Below, piece by piece: positions 5,590 to 13,660 of a stretch of DNA of 13,665 nucleotides. Both the position numbers and the translations under genes were made by a program. The notes below the pieces were generated by a model. The model was given only the letters and a program-made list of their open reading frames with translations, ran no database searches and was not told the origin of the DNA. Source of the stretch: Candidatus Binatia bacterium (GTDB lineage Bacteria; Desulfobacterota_B; Binatia; UBA9968); assembly GCA_025922795.1 (NCBI GenBank), contig JAICHC010000015.1:1-13665 (forward strand). Direction: 5' to 3'. Every line of letters begins with the position of its first letter. The stretch's first letter is position 1.

Positions 5590-6966
5590 ATGATCAAGAG
5601 ACCTGAGCCATCTGTCTCACCCATAATGCGCGAGCTGAGCGCTTACATCACGTCGGCGCGGCGTAAGCGCCTTCCTGCAGCGGTTGTCGAAAAGACCAAA
5701 CACCATATCCTCGATACCATCGCGGCGATGGTCTCAGGGTCTCGCCTCACACCAGGGTGGAAAGCAATCGGCTATGTAAAAGCGATGGGCGGGGCCAAAG
5801 AAGCTTGTGTGATCGGCAGCAATCTCACGACCACGGCTGTAAATGCCGCGTTGGCCAATGGCATGCTCGCGCACGCCGACGAGACCGACGATTCCCATGC
5901 GCCGTCACAGACTCATCCGGGTTGTGGTATCGTGCCTGCGGCGCTGGCGATGGGGGAGCGTGAACGGTGCAACGGCACGGCGCTGCTCCGCGCGGTCGCC
6001 CTCGGCTACGACGTCGGCTGCCGTCTGACGCAGTCGCTCGACGCGCAGCAGTTCCGCGAGGACGGCCATTCGACCCACAGCTTCGGGCCAATGTTCGGCG
6101 CCGCCGCGGCGGCGGGGGCGCTTGCAGGTTTCCGAGAGCGCCAAGTGCGCCATCTCCTCTCATTTACCGCCCAGCAAGCCTCGGGCATTTCGTGCTGGAT
6201 GCGCGACCGAGAACACATTGAAAAAGCCTTTGACTTCGGCGGCATGCCGGCGCGAAACGGGGTCGCCGCAGCGACCATGGTCGGCCACGGCTTCAGCGGC
6301 GTCGATGATGTGTTCGCAGGCGAGCGCAGCTTCTTCGTCGCCTATGGCCGCAAACCGGATCCAGCTGAATTGACGAACGGCCTCGGCGACGTTTATGAAA
6401 TTATGCACACGAATATCAAGCGCTGGTCGGTAGGCTCGCCGATCCAGGCTCCCCTCGATTCGCTTCGCGGTCTCATCCAGCAGCATAACCTCAAGCCGCA
6501 AGACGTCGAGCGAGTCCTCGTGCGCGTGGCGCACCAGGGTGCAAATACGGTCGATAACCGCACCATGCCCGATATCTGCATGCAGCATATGTGCGCCGTC
6601 ATGTTGATCGACGGAACGGTTACGTTTGCGTCTTCACACGACGAAAGGCGCATGCGCGCGCGGGACGTCTTAGCGTTGCGCAGTCGCATCGAGTTGCGCG
6701 GTGATGACGCGTTGTCGGCGGCAATGCCGAGCCGGCAGGGCATTGTCGAAATCTCGCTGCGCGACGGGCGTGAGCTTAGGCATCATACCCAGGCCGTGCG
6801 CGGCAGCGCCGAAAATCCGATGAAGCGGACCGAGGTCGACGATAAGTGCTATGACCTGACGGCTCCCGTGATTGGCCGCTTGCGCGCGCGCAAGCTCTGC
6901 GACACGATCTGGAATCTCGAGATGGTGGGTGATGTGCGCAGCTTGCGCCCGCTGCTGCGCGCCTGA
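5590..6966 (+). CDS. MmgE/PrpD family protein (2-methylcitrate dehydratase-like)
   Basis: This 458-aa protein is a full-length MmgE/PrpD member. The family includes 2-methylcitrate dehydratase PrpD, cis-aconitate decarboxylase and iminodisuccinate epimerase, all acting on small polycarboxylates. Visible marks are the helical N-terminus with KHHILDTIAAMVSG (37-50), HADETDDSH (95-103) with HPG (109-111), the alanine/glycine-rich helices FGAAAAAGALAGF, and a C-terminal lid domain starting near LKPQDVERVLVRV with MPDICMQHMCAVMLIDG. No methylcitrate synthase or PrpB gene is nearby, so a propionate role is not supported. The ATG overlaps nothing but follows the Rieske stop by one base (TGA-C-ATG) and has no clear ribosome site, so translational coupling is likely. 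It may process an acid produced in the oxygenase pathway; this is inference. Confidence 0.93.
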   Translation: MIKRPEPSVSPIMRELSAYITSARRKRLPAAVVEKTKHHILDTIAAMVSGSRLTPGWKAIGYVKAMGGAKEACVIGSNLTTTAVNAALANGMLAHADETDDSHAPSQTHPGCGIVPAALAMGERERCNGTALLRAVALGYDVGCRLTQSLDAQQFREDGHSTHSFGPMFGAAAAAGALAGFRERQVRHLLSFTAQQASGISCWMRDREHIEKAFDFGGMPARNGVAAATMVGHGFSGVDDVFAGERSFFVAYGRKPDPAELTNGLGDVYEIMHTNIKRWSVGSPIQAPLDSLRGLIQQHNLKPQDVERVLVRVAHQGANTVDNRTMPDICMQHMCAVMLIDGTVTFASSHDERRMRARDVLALRSRIELRGDDALSAAMPSRQGIVEISLRDGRELRHHTQAVRGSAENPMKRTEVDDKCYDLTAPVIGRLRARKLCDTIWNLEMVGDVRSLRPLLRA

Positions 6967-7044
6967 ATTTGTCGACCAAGCGCGGGCAAGGTCGTGCGTT
7001 CCCCGGGCTGTTCGAAACAAACACAACACTGACGAATTGTTGAT

Positions 7045-8217
7045 TTAAGGGGTCAGGACGACTTTGACGCAATCTTCCTGCTTGTTGAGAAAAATATCGT
7101 AGCCTTTCGGCGCCGCCTCGAGAGGCATTCTGTGGGTAATCACGAAACTCGGATCAATCTCGTCATTCTGAATCCGTTCGAGCAACGGTTTCATGTAACG
7201 CTGGACGTGTGTTTGTCCAGTTTTAAGTGTCAGTCCTTTATTCATGAAAGAGCCAAGCGGGATCTTGTCATCGAAGCCGCCATACACGCCGGCCACGGAG
7301 ACGGTGCCGCCTTTGCGGCAGGCCATGATTGCCTGACGGAAGACATGCGGCCGATCGGACTCAAACATCACGGCTTGCTTGGCGCGATCATACGCGCCCT
7401 GAATGCCGGACATATGGGCTTCCATGCCGACGGCGTCGATGCACGCGTCCGGACCCATGCCGCCCGTCATTTCCATCAGCTCGTCATAGACGTCTCTCTC
7501 TTCATAATTGATCGTATCGGTCGCCTTGGCTTTGTCGGTCGCCATGCGCAGCCGTTCCGGGAAACGGTCGATGCCGATGACACGGTCGGCGCCAAGCATC
7601 TTGGCGCTGGCAATCGCAAATTGACCGACGGGTCCGCATCCCCAGACGGCGACGGTGTCGCCCTGCTGAATATTGCAGTTCTCAGCGGCCATATATCCCG
7701 TCGGAAAAATATCGGAGAGAAATAGCACTTTTTCGTCTAGCGTGCCCTCGGGAATTTTAATCGTGCCGACATCGGCAAACGGCACCCGGGCGTATTGCGC
7801 CTGTCCACCGGCAAAACCGCCGAGCATGTGCGAATACCCGTAAAGCCCGGCAGGCGACTGGCCAAACATTTTTTCCGCCAGTGGCGCGTTGGGATTGGAG
7901 TTCTCGCATAGTGAAAACAAATCCTTCTCGCAGAAAAAGCAACTGCCGCACGCGATTGGGAAGGCTACCACGACCCGGTCACCGGACTTCAGTTTCTTGA
8001 CGTCGGGTCCGCACTCCACGACTTCGCCCATGAATTCGTGTCCGAGAATGTCGCCCGACTCCATCGTTGGAATAAGGCCATTGTACAAGTGCAAATCCGA
8101 GCCGCAAATCGCCGTTCTAGTAATCCTGATCACTGCGTCGCGGCGGTTGAGTATTTTGGGATCGCCGACTTCTTCAACCCTGACGTCGTGCTTGCCGTAC
8201 CAACATGCAGCTTTCAT
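7045..8217 (-). CDS. Zinc-dependent alcohol dehydrogenase, formaldehyde dehydrogenase-like MDR family
   Basis: This 390-aa medium-chain dehydrogenase oxidises an alcohol or aldehyde adduct with NAD(P). The catalytic zinc region shows CGSDLH (Cys38) and GHE (His60, Glu61), with Asp169 in SDIFPTGY typical of the formaldehyde dehydrogenase subgroup. The structural zinc loop is complete: Cys90, Cys93, Cys96 and Cys104. The Rossmann motif is GCGPVG (193-198), and Asp217 at the end of the second strand favours NAD over NADP. The start is set by AAAGGAGG five bases before the ATG at 8217; the frame extends to 8286, but that extension overlaps the SRPBCC gene and is not like the family. It lies 23 bp downstream of the SRPBCC gene, so the two form an operon. 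It could handle formaldehyde from demethylation by a Rieske enzyme, but this is speculative. Confidence 0.94.
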   Translation of the reverse strand: MKAACWYGKHDVRVEEVGDPKILNRRDAVIRITRTAICGSDLHLYNGLIPTMESGDILGHEFMGEVVECGPDVKKLKSGDRVVVAFPIACGSCFFCEKDLFSLCENSNPNAPLAEKMFGQSPAGLYGYSHMLGGFAGGQAQYARVPFADVGTIKIPEGTLDEKVLFLSDIFPTGYMAAENCNIQQGDTVAVWGCGPVGQFAIASAKMLGADRVIGIDRFPERLRMATDKAKATDTINYEERDVYDELMEMTGGMGPDACIDAVGMEAHMSGIQGAYDRAKQAVMFESDRPHVFRQAIMACRKGGTVSVAGVYGGFDDKIPLGSFMNKGLTLKTGQTHVQRYMKPLLERIQNDEIDPSFVITHRMPLEAAPKGYDIFLNKQEDCVKVVLTP

Positions 8218-8222
8218 CGCTT

Positions 8223-8230
8223 CCTCCTTT
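8223..8230 (-). promoter_or_regulatory. Ribosome binding site fixing the dehydrogenase start
   Basis: On the minus strand AAAGGAGG ends five bases before the ATG at 8217. It selects this ATG over the in-frame start at 8286 and lies in the short gap after the SRPBCC stop. Confidence 0.75.
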
Positions 8231-8240
8231 GCGAAACCTT

Positions 8241-9299
8241 TCAAAAGGCCGCGGCGAGACGTCGTCCCGCATGGTCGTATTTCCACGAGATGCTCTTTGC
8301 GCGGCCGGCGGGCTGGCCTTCCGTCGTAATGATCTCGCCGGCTTCCATAAGTTGTTTCAAGCGCCGCAAGTCTTCTTCGACCTGTAGCTCGGGCTCTCTT
8401 CCCATGAGCTTGGCCACGGTAACGCCGAGGGGACCGGCAGGCGGTCGGTACGCCAACTCTACACGGACGAGCGTGCCGCGCCCGCCGGGAGCCGCCTCAA
8501 ACCGCACCGAGCCGGAATTTTCCACAGTCGAGCCTTCCAGGGACCGCCAGGCGATCTTTTCGTTTGGCCGATCTTCGATAGTTTCGGCTTCCCACTGGAT
8601 ACGCTTACCGGCGGGACCTTTAGCCACCCAATGCGAACGCTTCTCGCTGGTTACGTCGACCGAGTCCAGATGCTCCATCACTCGAGGTAGGTTTTTAAAG
8701 TCGCGCCAGAAGTTGTAGATCTCCTCGATAGGGCGATTGATGACGATGCTTTTCTTGACCCGGATAGAGCCGTCGTCTTCGATCAAATCGGCGACGCGCG
8801 TCAGCTGCTGGCTGCTTTTAAAGTCAAGGACTGTCATCCCGGTTATTGCAGCGGCCGAGGCAGCAACCCGGAATTTATTCGCCCGCGGAGAAGCAGCCGC
8901 CTTGCCCAAGACCGCGAGATCGACGACGTCGCCGAACACCCGCGACCACAGCCACCCCACTGGTTTTGGGCGGCTCAAGATGCCGACCCCTTGGGTGATT
9001 TCACGCACACCGAGGGCGCGAATCAGTCCCCGATTGCCGTTCATCCCGGTGATTCGCGCTATAGTTCCCGGAGCCACTAGCTCGGTCATGCCCAAGCCGA
9101 CGCTAAACCAGCCGAGCGCGCGCGCAAGCAGCTGAGCCTGAGCGGCGTCTCCGCCGTTTTGCTGCCATCGACCGCGCCGCGATCCGGCAGTCGAGCTTCG
9201 CATCGAGCGCTCGTATGGCTCAGTCTGTCGTCGAATCGGGATCGGGATTGATTGGCCCGATCGATCGTCTTCTCCCTGTCGAAACTCTGACGTCGGCAT
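8241..9299 (-). CDS. SRPBCC-domain (polyketide cyclase/dehydrase-like) protein with N-terminal membrane region
   Basis: This 352-aa protein has two parts. Residues 1-55 are polar and probably disordered. Residues 57-160 contain hydrophobic, glycine-rich helices ([42 protein letters not shown]) that look membrane-associated. Residues 178-320 form a START/SRPBCC lipid- or hydrophobe-binding domain: [20 protein letters not shown], then [31 protein letters not shown] and [16 protein letters not shown]. This layout matches a conserved group of uncharacterised cyclase/dehydrase-like membrane proteins. GGAGGA precedes the ATG at 9299 by about six bases. It is the first gene of a two-gene leftward operon with the zinc dehydrogenase; I recall similar pairs in other bacteria. 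The ligand is unknown, and no reaction should be assumed from the cyclase name. Confidence 0.88.
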   Translation of the reverse strand: MPTSEFRQGEDDRSGQSIPIPIRRQTEPYERSMRSSTAGSRRGRWQQNGGDAAQAQLLARALGWFSVGLGMTELVAPGTIARITGMNGNRGLIRALGVREITQGVGILSRPKPVGWLWSRVFGDVVDLAVLGKAAASPRANKFRVAASAAAITGMTVLDFKSSQQLTRVADLIEDDGSIRVKKSIVINRPIEEIYNFWRDFKNLPRVMEHLDSVDVTSEKRSHWVAKGPAGKRIQWEAETIEDRPNEKIAWRSLEGSTVENSGSVRFEAAPGGRGTLVRVELAYRPPAGPLGVTVAKLMGREPELQVEEDLRRLKQLMEAGEIITTEGQPAGRAKSISWKYDHAGRRLAAAF

Positions 9300-9712
9300 G
9301 GCTGTTCCTCCGGTTCCTAAAATGATTTTTGTCTTTTTGCTGACAGCGGCTATCGCGCGTGTCGAGACCCCCGAAAAATTTCCGCAAGGCTCGTGCCATT
9401 CGTGTGCTGGATTGGTCGTGCGCGTTGGCCAAAAATGCCGTGCAGAATTGATTACGAGGGATGTTCGTGAGAACGCGGCTCCATTAGTTGCAGCGATCTT
9501 AGGACAGTGGACGGTCGGAGCCGTTACCGCTTGTGGGACGACTCGGGGTCAATGCATTTGATTAGCGATAGGCGGGCGACTTATTGCCGCGTCCATAAGT
9601 AAACGACCAGGTTTTTGCCGATTGCGCTATTCGACAGCGATACGAGCTGATCGCGAGGGTTGCTCAAACAACGCAACAAAACTGCCATATTCGGAAAAAG
9701 GAGCTGACATTT
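9300..9712. other. Divergent intergenic region, SRPBCC gene / ABC operon
   Basis: These 413 bases separate two divergent operons and should hold both promoters, but I could not find a pair of -35 and -10 boxes good enough to call. The left end carries the SRPBCC ribosome site. The right end carries AAAAAGGAG (9695-9703) for the binding-protein gene. The copy of the 25-bp repeat at 9612-9636 lies 76 bp before that gene. A rightward ORF from 9298 is rejected as it overlaps the SRPBCC ribosome site and resembles nothing. Confidence 0.55.
9612..9636 (+). repeat. Intergenic 25-bp direct repeat, copy 1
   Basis: TTTTTGC, then C, then GATTGCGCTATTCGACA: 24 of 25 bases match 13636-13660, the only difference being C9619 versus G13643. 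It lies 76 bp upstream of the solute-binding protein gene in the same orientation. A shared operator, promoter or mobile-element scar are possible. Confidence 0.75.
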
Positions 9713-10801
9713 ATGAAACTGGCCATTGCTTGCTTGAAACGGGTCGTAATCGCGGGCGTCATGCTGGCGCTGAGTCCGATTGATTGTGTATACGCTGCCG
9801 CTGCTCAATCTCCTGAGCGCCTATTTGCCGAGTTGGCCAAGTTAAAGCCGGAGCAAAGAGCAAAGCGGCTCGAAGAAGGCTCGCGCAAGGAAGGAAAGCT
9901 CAATTTCATTCACACCTTCAGAGGCAAACTGGCGCGCGACCATGTCCGTCTGTTCGAAAAACGATATCCCTTTGTCAAGGTCGAAATGGCCGACATGGGA
10001 TCTCAAGATGCAGCGGAACGCTTCATCGCCGAAGAAACCGCGGGACGCCATCTCACCGACACCATCAGTCTCGCCGTCCCCGATATGCCCGTGATCTTGA
10101 ACCAAAATCTTGTCGCCAAGTATCCGACGCCGGCGACGCAGAGGGTGCCGAAACACTTCGAGGGTTTTCTCGACAAGCAAAACCGCTGGGTGCCGTGGTA
10201 TTGGAGTGAGCACGGCATCTCTTACAACACCAATTTAATTCCTTCGGAGAAGGCGCCCAAGAGCTGGCAGGATCTGTGCAACCCCGCCTACAAAGGACAG
10301 GTTTCTTTTGATCCACCGGAGACCCGTTTCATGGTGGGATTATACGTGATGATGGGCGGTGAAAAATTCCAAGCCTGGCTCAAATGCCTGGGGGAAAATC
10401 AACCGATCATCCAGCGGGGTCACACGCAGCGGATGAACCTCATGCTCTCCGGCGATCACGCGATCCAGGGAGACAACTTCCTCTACGTCGGCGCGCAGGA
10501 GAAGAAGAAGGACCCCAAAACACCCTACGCCATCGTGTATTCGGCGCCGATTCTGGCATACGCCGGCGCGATGATTATTAATAAAAATACTCAAAACCCC
10601 CATGCCGCCGCGCTGTTCAGCGATTGGACGCTCTCCGAAGAAAGCCAAAAATATGTCGCCGACGAATTTCGCGGGCCGCTCGTCGGCAAGCATCCTTATC
10701 TCCCCGATAACATCAAGTTCGTCACTTTTGGTTATCTCAGCGAGGAAATCGTCGATCGCTTGCACAGTTATTGGAAACAGCACATCGGGAAGAAGAAATA
10801 A
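9713..10801 (+). CDS. ABC transporter extracellular solute-binding protein (COG1840-like)
   Basis: This 362-aa periplasmic receptor captures a solute for the permease encoded next. A signal peptide covers about residues 1-30: basic start, hydrophobic core VVIAGVMLAL, and a likely signal peptidase I site after VYAAA. Cys25 does not sit in a good lipobox. The mature protein begins with a helix ending in EEGSRKEGKLNFIHTF (54-69), then WYWSEHGISYNTN (162-174) and SWQDLCNPAYKGQVSFD (184-200), marks of the ferric/thiamine/polyamine-type binding-protein superfamily. The adjacent Tyr pair of FbpA-type iron receptors is absent from its usual place (GDNFLYVGAQE, 253-263), so iron is not favoured; an organic anion is more likely in this setting. 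AAAAAGGAG lies nine bases before the ATG. It is 21 bp upstream of the permease gene and surely in one operon. Confidence 0.92.
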   Translation: MKLAIACLKRVVIAGVMLALSPIDCVYAAAAQSPERLFAELAKLKPEQRAKRLEEGSRKEGKLNFIHTFRGKLARDHVRLFEKRYPFVKVEMADMGSQDAAERFIAEETAGRHLTDTISLAVPDMPVILNQNLVAKYPTPATQRVPKHFEGFLDKQNRWVPWYWSEHGISYNTNLIPSEKAPKSWQDLCNPAYKGQVSFDPPETRFMVGLYVMMGGEKFQAWLKCLGENQPIIQRGHTQRMNLMLSGDHAIQGDNFLYVGAQEKKKDPKTPYAIVYSAPILAYAGAMIINKNTQNPHAAALFSDWTLSEESQKYVADEFRGPLVGKHPYLPDNIKFVTFGYLSEEIVDRLHSYWKQHIGKKK

Positions 10802-10822
10802 TTCGTCCCAACCGATCGGCGG

Positions 10823-12565
10823 ATGGACATGGAAGCCGGGGTGTCAGGCGTGAGGCGGCGGCTTGCGCCGGACGGTGGCAAGCTCGCGCTCGGGCTCGTT
10901 GTTGTTATCCTCGTTTACCAGGTTGTCATCCCGCTGTTGATGGTCGTTTGGACCAGCCTCAAGATCGAGCGACCCGGAGAGGCGGGATTTTTCGATCTAA
11001 GCTTCTCGCTCGCCAACCATGCGCGCGCCTTCGGCTCCCGAGATTTCTGGCAGGCGACATGGAATACACTGTACTTCGCGCTCGCTTCCACGGCGTTTTC
11101 CTTCGGGCTCGGGACATTCCTTGCCTGGGTAGTTCATCGTACCAACACACCTCTCGGCCAGCTGATCGGCGTCATCACGCTCGGGCGCATCATTATTCCC
11201 GGTATCTTGATCACTGTCTCGTGGATCCTCCTGGCCAGCCCGAGCATCGGCGTTCTTAACAACGCCTTGGAAGCCGTAACCGGGATCAAACGAATGCTGA
11301 ACGTTTATTCGTTCTGGGGGATGGTTTGGGTTCATTCTCTCGAGATAACGCCGCTCGCTTATTTGCTTCTTTCGGCCGCGCTTCAGTCCATGGACCCGCG
11401 CCTCGAAGAAGCGTCGTCGGTTGCCGGCGCGGGGCACTGGTCGACGCTCCGAAGAATCTCTCTGCCTTTGATTCTGCCCGCGGTGGGCGCTGCAGTCATG
11501 CTGCTTTTAATCTACACGGTAGAGACTTTTGAAGTGCCGCTGCTGCTCGGCGGACGCGCCCAGGTGAGAGTTTACACGACGGAAATTTATTTCAACACGG
11601 CAAGGACGCCGACGGACTGGGGACTCTCGGGCGCCTATTCCATTGCGATCCTGATCTTGTGCGCCGTGTGCCTGGCCGTCTATTTTCGCCTCGTGCGCCA
11701 CGGCGAGCGCTACCAGACCGTCACCGGCAAGGATTTCCGGCCGCGTCGAATTGATCTCGGGCGCTGGCGCTATGTCACTTGTGCACTGAGTCTCTTGCTC
11801 GTCTTTCTGATCACTGGGATGCCTTTTCTGGTGATGCTCTACGCTTCGCTGTTGCGGCGCTATCAGCCGCCTTCGGTCGAGGTTTTTCAGAGCATGACTC
11901 TCAGCAACTATCACGAGATTCTGCGCGATCCTGTCTATTCCCTCGATCCCATGTGGAATAGCACGCTGGTCGGGCTCGGTTCAGCGACCGGGGTTATGGT
12001 GTTGGTGTCGGTCATGAGCTATTTCGTGCACAAAACGCGCATGCGCGGCCGCAAGCTCATCGACTTTCTCGGCTTTGCACCCATCGCCATGCCGAGCGTC
12101 GTGTTGGGCACGGCGTTTTTATGGTTCTACCTGCTGGTTCCGTTACCCGTCCTCGGCACCCTGACGATCATCTGCCTGGCTTACGTCACCCGATACATGG
12201 CTGTGGCGCTGCGCTTCGTTTCGACGTCGATGCTGCAGATTCATAGCGAACTGGAGGAGGCCGCCGCGGTGGCGGGCGGAGGATGGTGGCGCAACTTTCT
12301 CCGGATCTATTTGCCGCTGCTTCGCCCCGGACTCATGGCCGGCTGGTTCTGGGTCATGGTACACGCCTATCGCGAATTGACTATTGCGTTGATGCTGGCG
12401 CGGTCGCGAAACCGCACGGCTTCGGTGGTGATCTATGACCTTTGGGAAAATGGCTCATTCCCGCAGCTCAGCGCTTTCGGCGTACTGATCTTCGCGTTAT
12501 TGATAGTCCTCGTCTCCCTGGGGCAAACGATCAGCAAACGATTCGGCGTGCAGGAGCAGGTGTAG
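10823..12565 (+). CDS. ABC transporter permease, fused double-domain (FbpB/SfuB type)
   Basis: This 580-aa inner-membrane protein holds two tandem BPD_transp_1 permease domains, the arrangement of FbpB/SfuB and ThiP. Each domain has its EAA loop, which contacts the ATPase: LEEASSVAGAG followed by RRISLPLILPA (194-220), and LEEAAAVAGGG followed by LRIYLPLLRPG (477-503). Hydrophobic segments begin near residues 21, 84, 112, 160, 217 and 273 in the first half and 320, 382, 412, 432, 505 and 551 in the second, about twelve in all. The length is slightly above the usual 500-560. The ATG at 10823 has only a weak GGCGG nearby, and a second ATG follows at 10829, so the start is uncertain by two codons. 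No ATP-binding gene follows; the next gene is convergent. The ATPase must come from elsewhere. Confidence 0.94.
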   Translation: MDMEAGVSGVRRRLAPDGGKLALGLVVVILVYQVVIPLLMVVWTSLKIERPGEAGFFDLSFSLANHARAFGSRDFWQATWNTLYFALASTAFSFGLGTFLAWVVHRTNTPLGQLIGVITLGRIIIPGILITVSWILLASPSIGVLNNALEAVTGIKRMLNVYSFWGMVWVHSLEITPLAYLLLSAALQSMDPRLEEASSVAGAGHWSTLRRISLPLILPAVGAAVMLLLIYTVETFEVPLLLGGRAQVRVYTTEIYFNTARTPTDWGLSGAYSIAILILCAVCLAVYFRLVRHGERYQTVTGKDFRPRRIDLGRWRYVTCALSLLLVFLITGMPFLVMLYASLLRRYQPPSVEVFQSMTLSNYHEILRDPVYSLDPMWNSTLVGLGSATGVMVLVSVMSYFVHKTRMRGRKLIDFLGFAPIAMPSVVLGTAFLWFYLLVPLPVLGTLTIICLAYVTRYMAVALRFVSTSMLQIHSELEEAAAVAGGGWWRNFLRIYLPLLRPGLMAGWFWVMVHAYRELTIALMLARSRNRTASVVIYDLWENGSFPQLSAFGVLIFALLIVLVSLGQTISKRFGVQEQV

Positions 12566-12588
12566 CGTTAAAGTCCGAACGTCGGCGG

Positions 12589-13446
12589 TTAGTCGGCGTC
12601 GCGCTCGTAATACTTTCTCGCCCAGGCAGCGATATCGCCGCGCCTGGCAAACCAGACCTCTTTATGGCTCTTGGCGTAAGCGATGATTTGCTCAAAAGTA
12701 TCGATCACCGGAATGCGCGAGCTCAAATAGGCGTGCGAGATGACGTTCATCATGGTCGGATTGTCCGCGCCAATTTTGTAGCGATAGTCGAATTCGTCTT
12801 TAAACTTTTCGAAAAACGCGTGGCGCGTGCCTTCTTCCTCCATGCGATGGTCGTTGATCGTATACTGATGCGGAATCATGATCAGCGTTTTGTCGCCGAT
12901 TTTCCGAGGATAGGGCATTTCGTCGTCGTGGTAGTCGCAGTTGTACGTCAGGCCGGCCTCGACATTCAGCTCCAGGGTATTGTCCGTGGAACGCACCCCC
13001 GGCGATGACCAGCCCGATGGCCGCTCCCCGGTGACGTGGGTGATTGCTTTCACAGTTTTGAAAATATTTTCGCGTTCCTGATCGCGTGTCAGCATGTAGA
13101 GGTACTCGCCTTGATCCCAACCATGAGCGATCATCTCATGGCCGCGCCGGTGGGCTTCCTTAATCAGCTCCGGATAGTATTCGCAGCTCAGTCCGTTGAT
13201 CGGCATGCTGACTTTTAAATTGTACCGGTCGCAGATATCGAGCAGGCGCCGCAAACCGACTTTGGCGCCGAACTCGCGAAACGTTTCGGTGGAATAATCG
13301 CGCCGGCAGACCGCGTTGGCAGGGATGGAGCCGCGCTGCAATCCGCGACCGCTCGTCGGCTTGGTTCGGTCCCAAGCCTCAAATGCAATGCCGAGCACAA
13401 AGGCGACGCGCGCGTGGTTGGGCCAGGTGAATGGCTGCTGCGCCAT
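12589..13446 (-). CDS. Polysaccharide deacetylase family hydrolase, PuuE (allantoinase)-like
   Basis: This 285-aa cytoplasmic protein has the NodB/CE4 fold in its PuuE-like form, with no signal peptide. Marks in order are FTWPNHARVAFVLGIAFE (6-23), YSTETFREFGAKVGLRRLL (51-69), MPINGLSCEYYPELI (81-95), RGHEMIAHGWDQGEY (101-115), TGERPSGWSSPG (139-150) and TYNCDYHDDEMPY (167-179). PuuE opens allantoin; relatives act on other amides or are uncharacterised. The classic metal triad is incomplete: the TFDD Asp region reads FEAWD, and of the HxxxH pair His108 is kept but position 112 is Gln. GGAGG lies about eight bases before the ATG at 13446. It is convergent with the permease, 23 bp apart, so it is not in that operon. 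No purine-degradation genes are near, so allantoin is not implied. Confidence 0.9.
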   Translation of the reverse strand: MAQQPFTWPNHARVAFVLGIAFEAWDRTKPTSGRGLQRGSIPANAVCRRDYSTETFREFGAKVGLRRLLDICDRYNLKVSMPINGLSCEYYPELIKEAHRRGHEMIAHGWDQGEYLYMLTRDQERENIFKTVKAITHVTGERPSGWSSPGVRSTDNTLELNVEAGLTYNCDYHDDEMPYPRKIGDKTLIMIPHQYTINDHRMEEEGTRHAFFEKFKDEFDYRYKIGADNPTMMNVISHAYLSSRIPVIDTFEQIIAYAKSHKEVWFARRGDIAAWARKYYERDAD

Positions 13447-13635
13447 AATGAGATCCTCCGATTGAATGGGGTCGACCTCGGTATAGCCAAAGTGTCGGAA
13501 ATCAGCAAGGCGCGAAAACTCTTCTGAAACTGTCCGCGCTCTCTGCTGTGAGTAGGTAGGTATTTACAGGGAGACCATGCGCAGGGTTTCAGCGCTTTCG
13601 GCTCGCGACAAAGGGCCAGGCGCGGGGCTGGAAAA

Positions 13636-13660
13636 TTTTTGCGGATTGCGCTATTCGACA
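13636..13660 (+). repeat. Intergenic 25-bp direct repeat, copy 2
   Basis: TTTTTGC, then G, then GATTGCGCTATTCGACA: 24 of 25 bases match 9612-9636, same orientation. It lies upstream of the PuuE-like gene, facing away from it, five bases from the window edge. By analogy with copy 1 it may precede a rightward gene outside the window. Confidence 0.75.

Noticed and set aside
5590..6966. Propionate (2-methylcitrate) catabolism gene prpD
   Set aside because: Family membership is clear, but no prpB, prpC or acn-type neighbour is present, so the specific symbol and pathway are not supported.
6967..7044. Bidirectional terminator between the PrpD and dehydrogenase genes
   Set aside because: No stable stem followed by a T-run was found on either strand.
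8218..8286. N-terminal extension of the zinc dehydrogenase
   Set aside because: It overlaps the SRPBCC coding region and does not resemble the family, while the ATG at 8217 has AAAGGAGG five bases upstream.
9298..9561. Rightward 87-codon ORF with a hydrophobic start and CHSC motif
   Set aside because: It begins inside the SRPBCC start region, has no ribosome site, and looks like a chance ORF in a promoter region.
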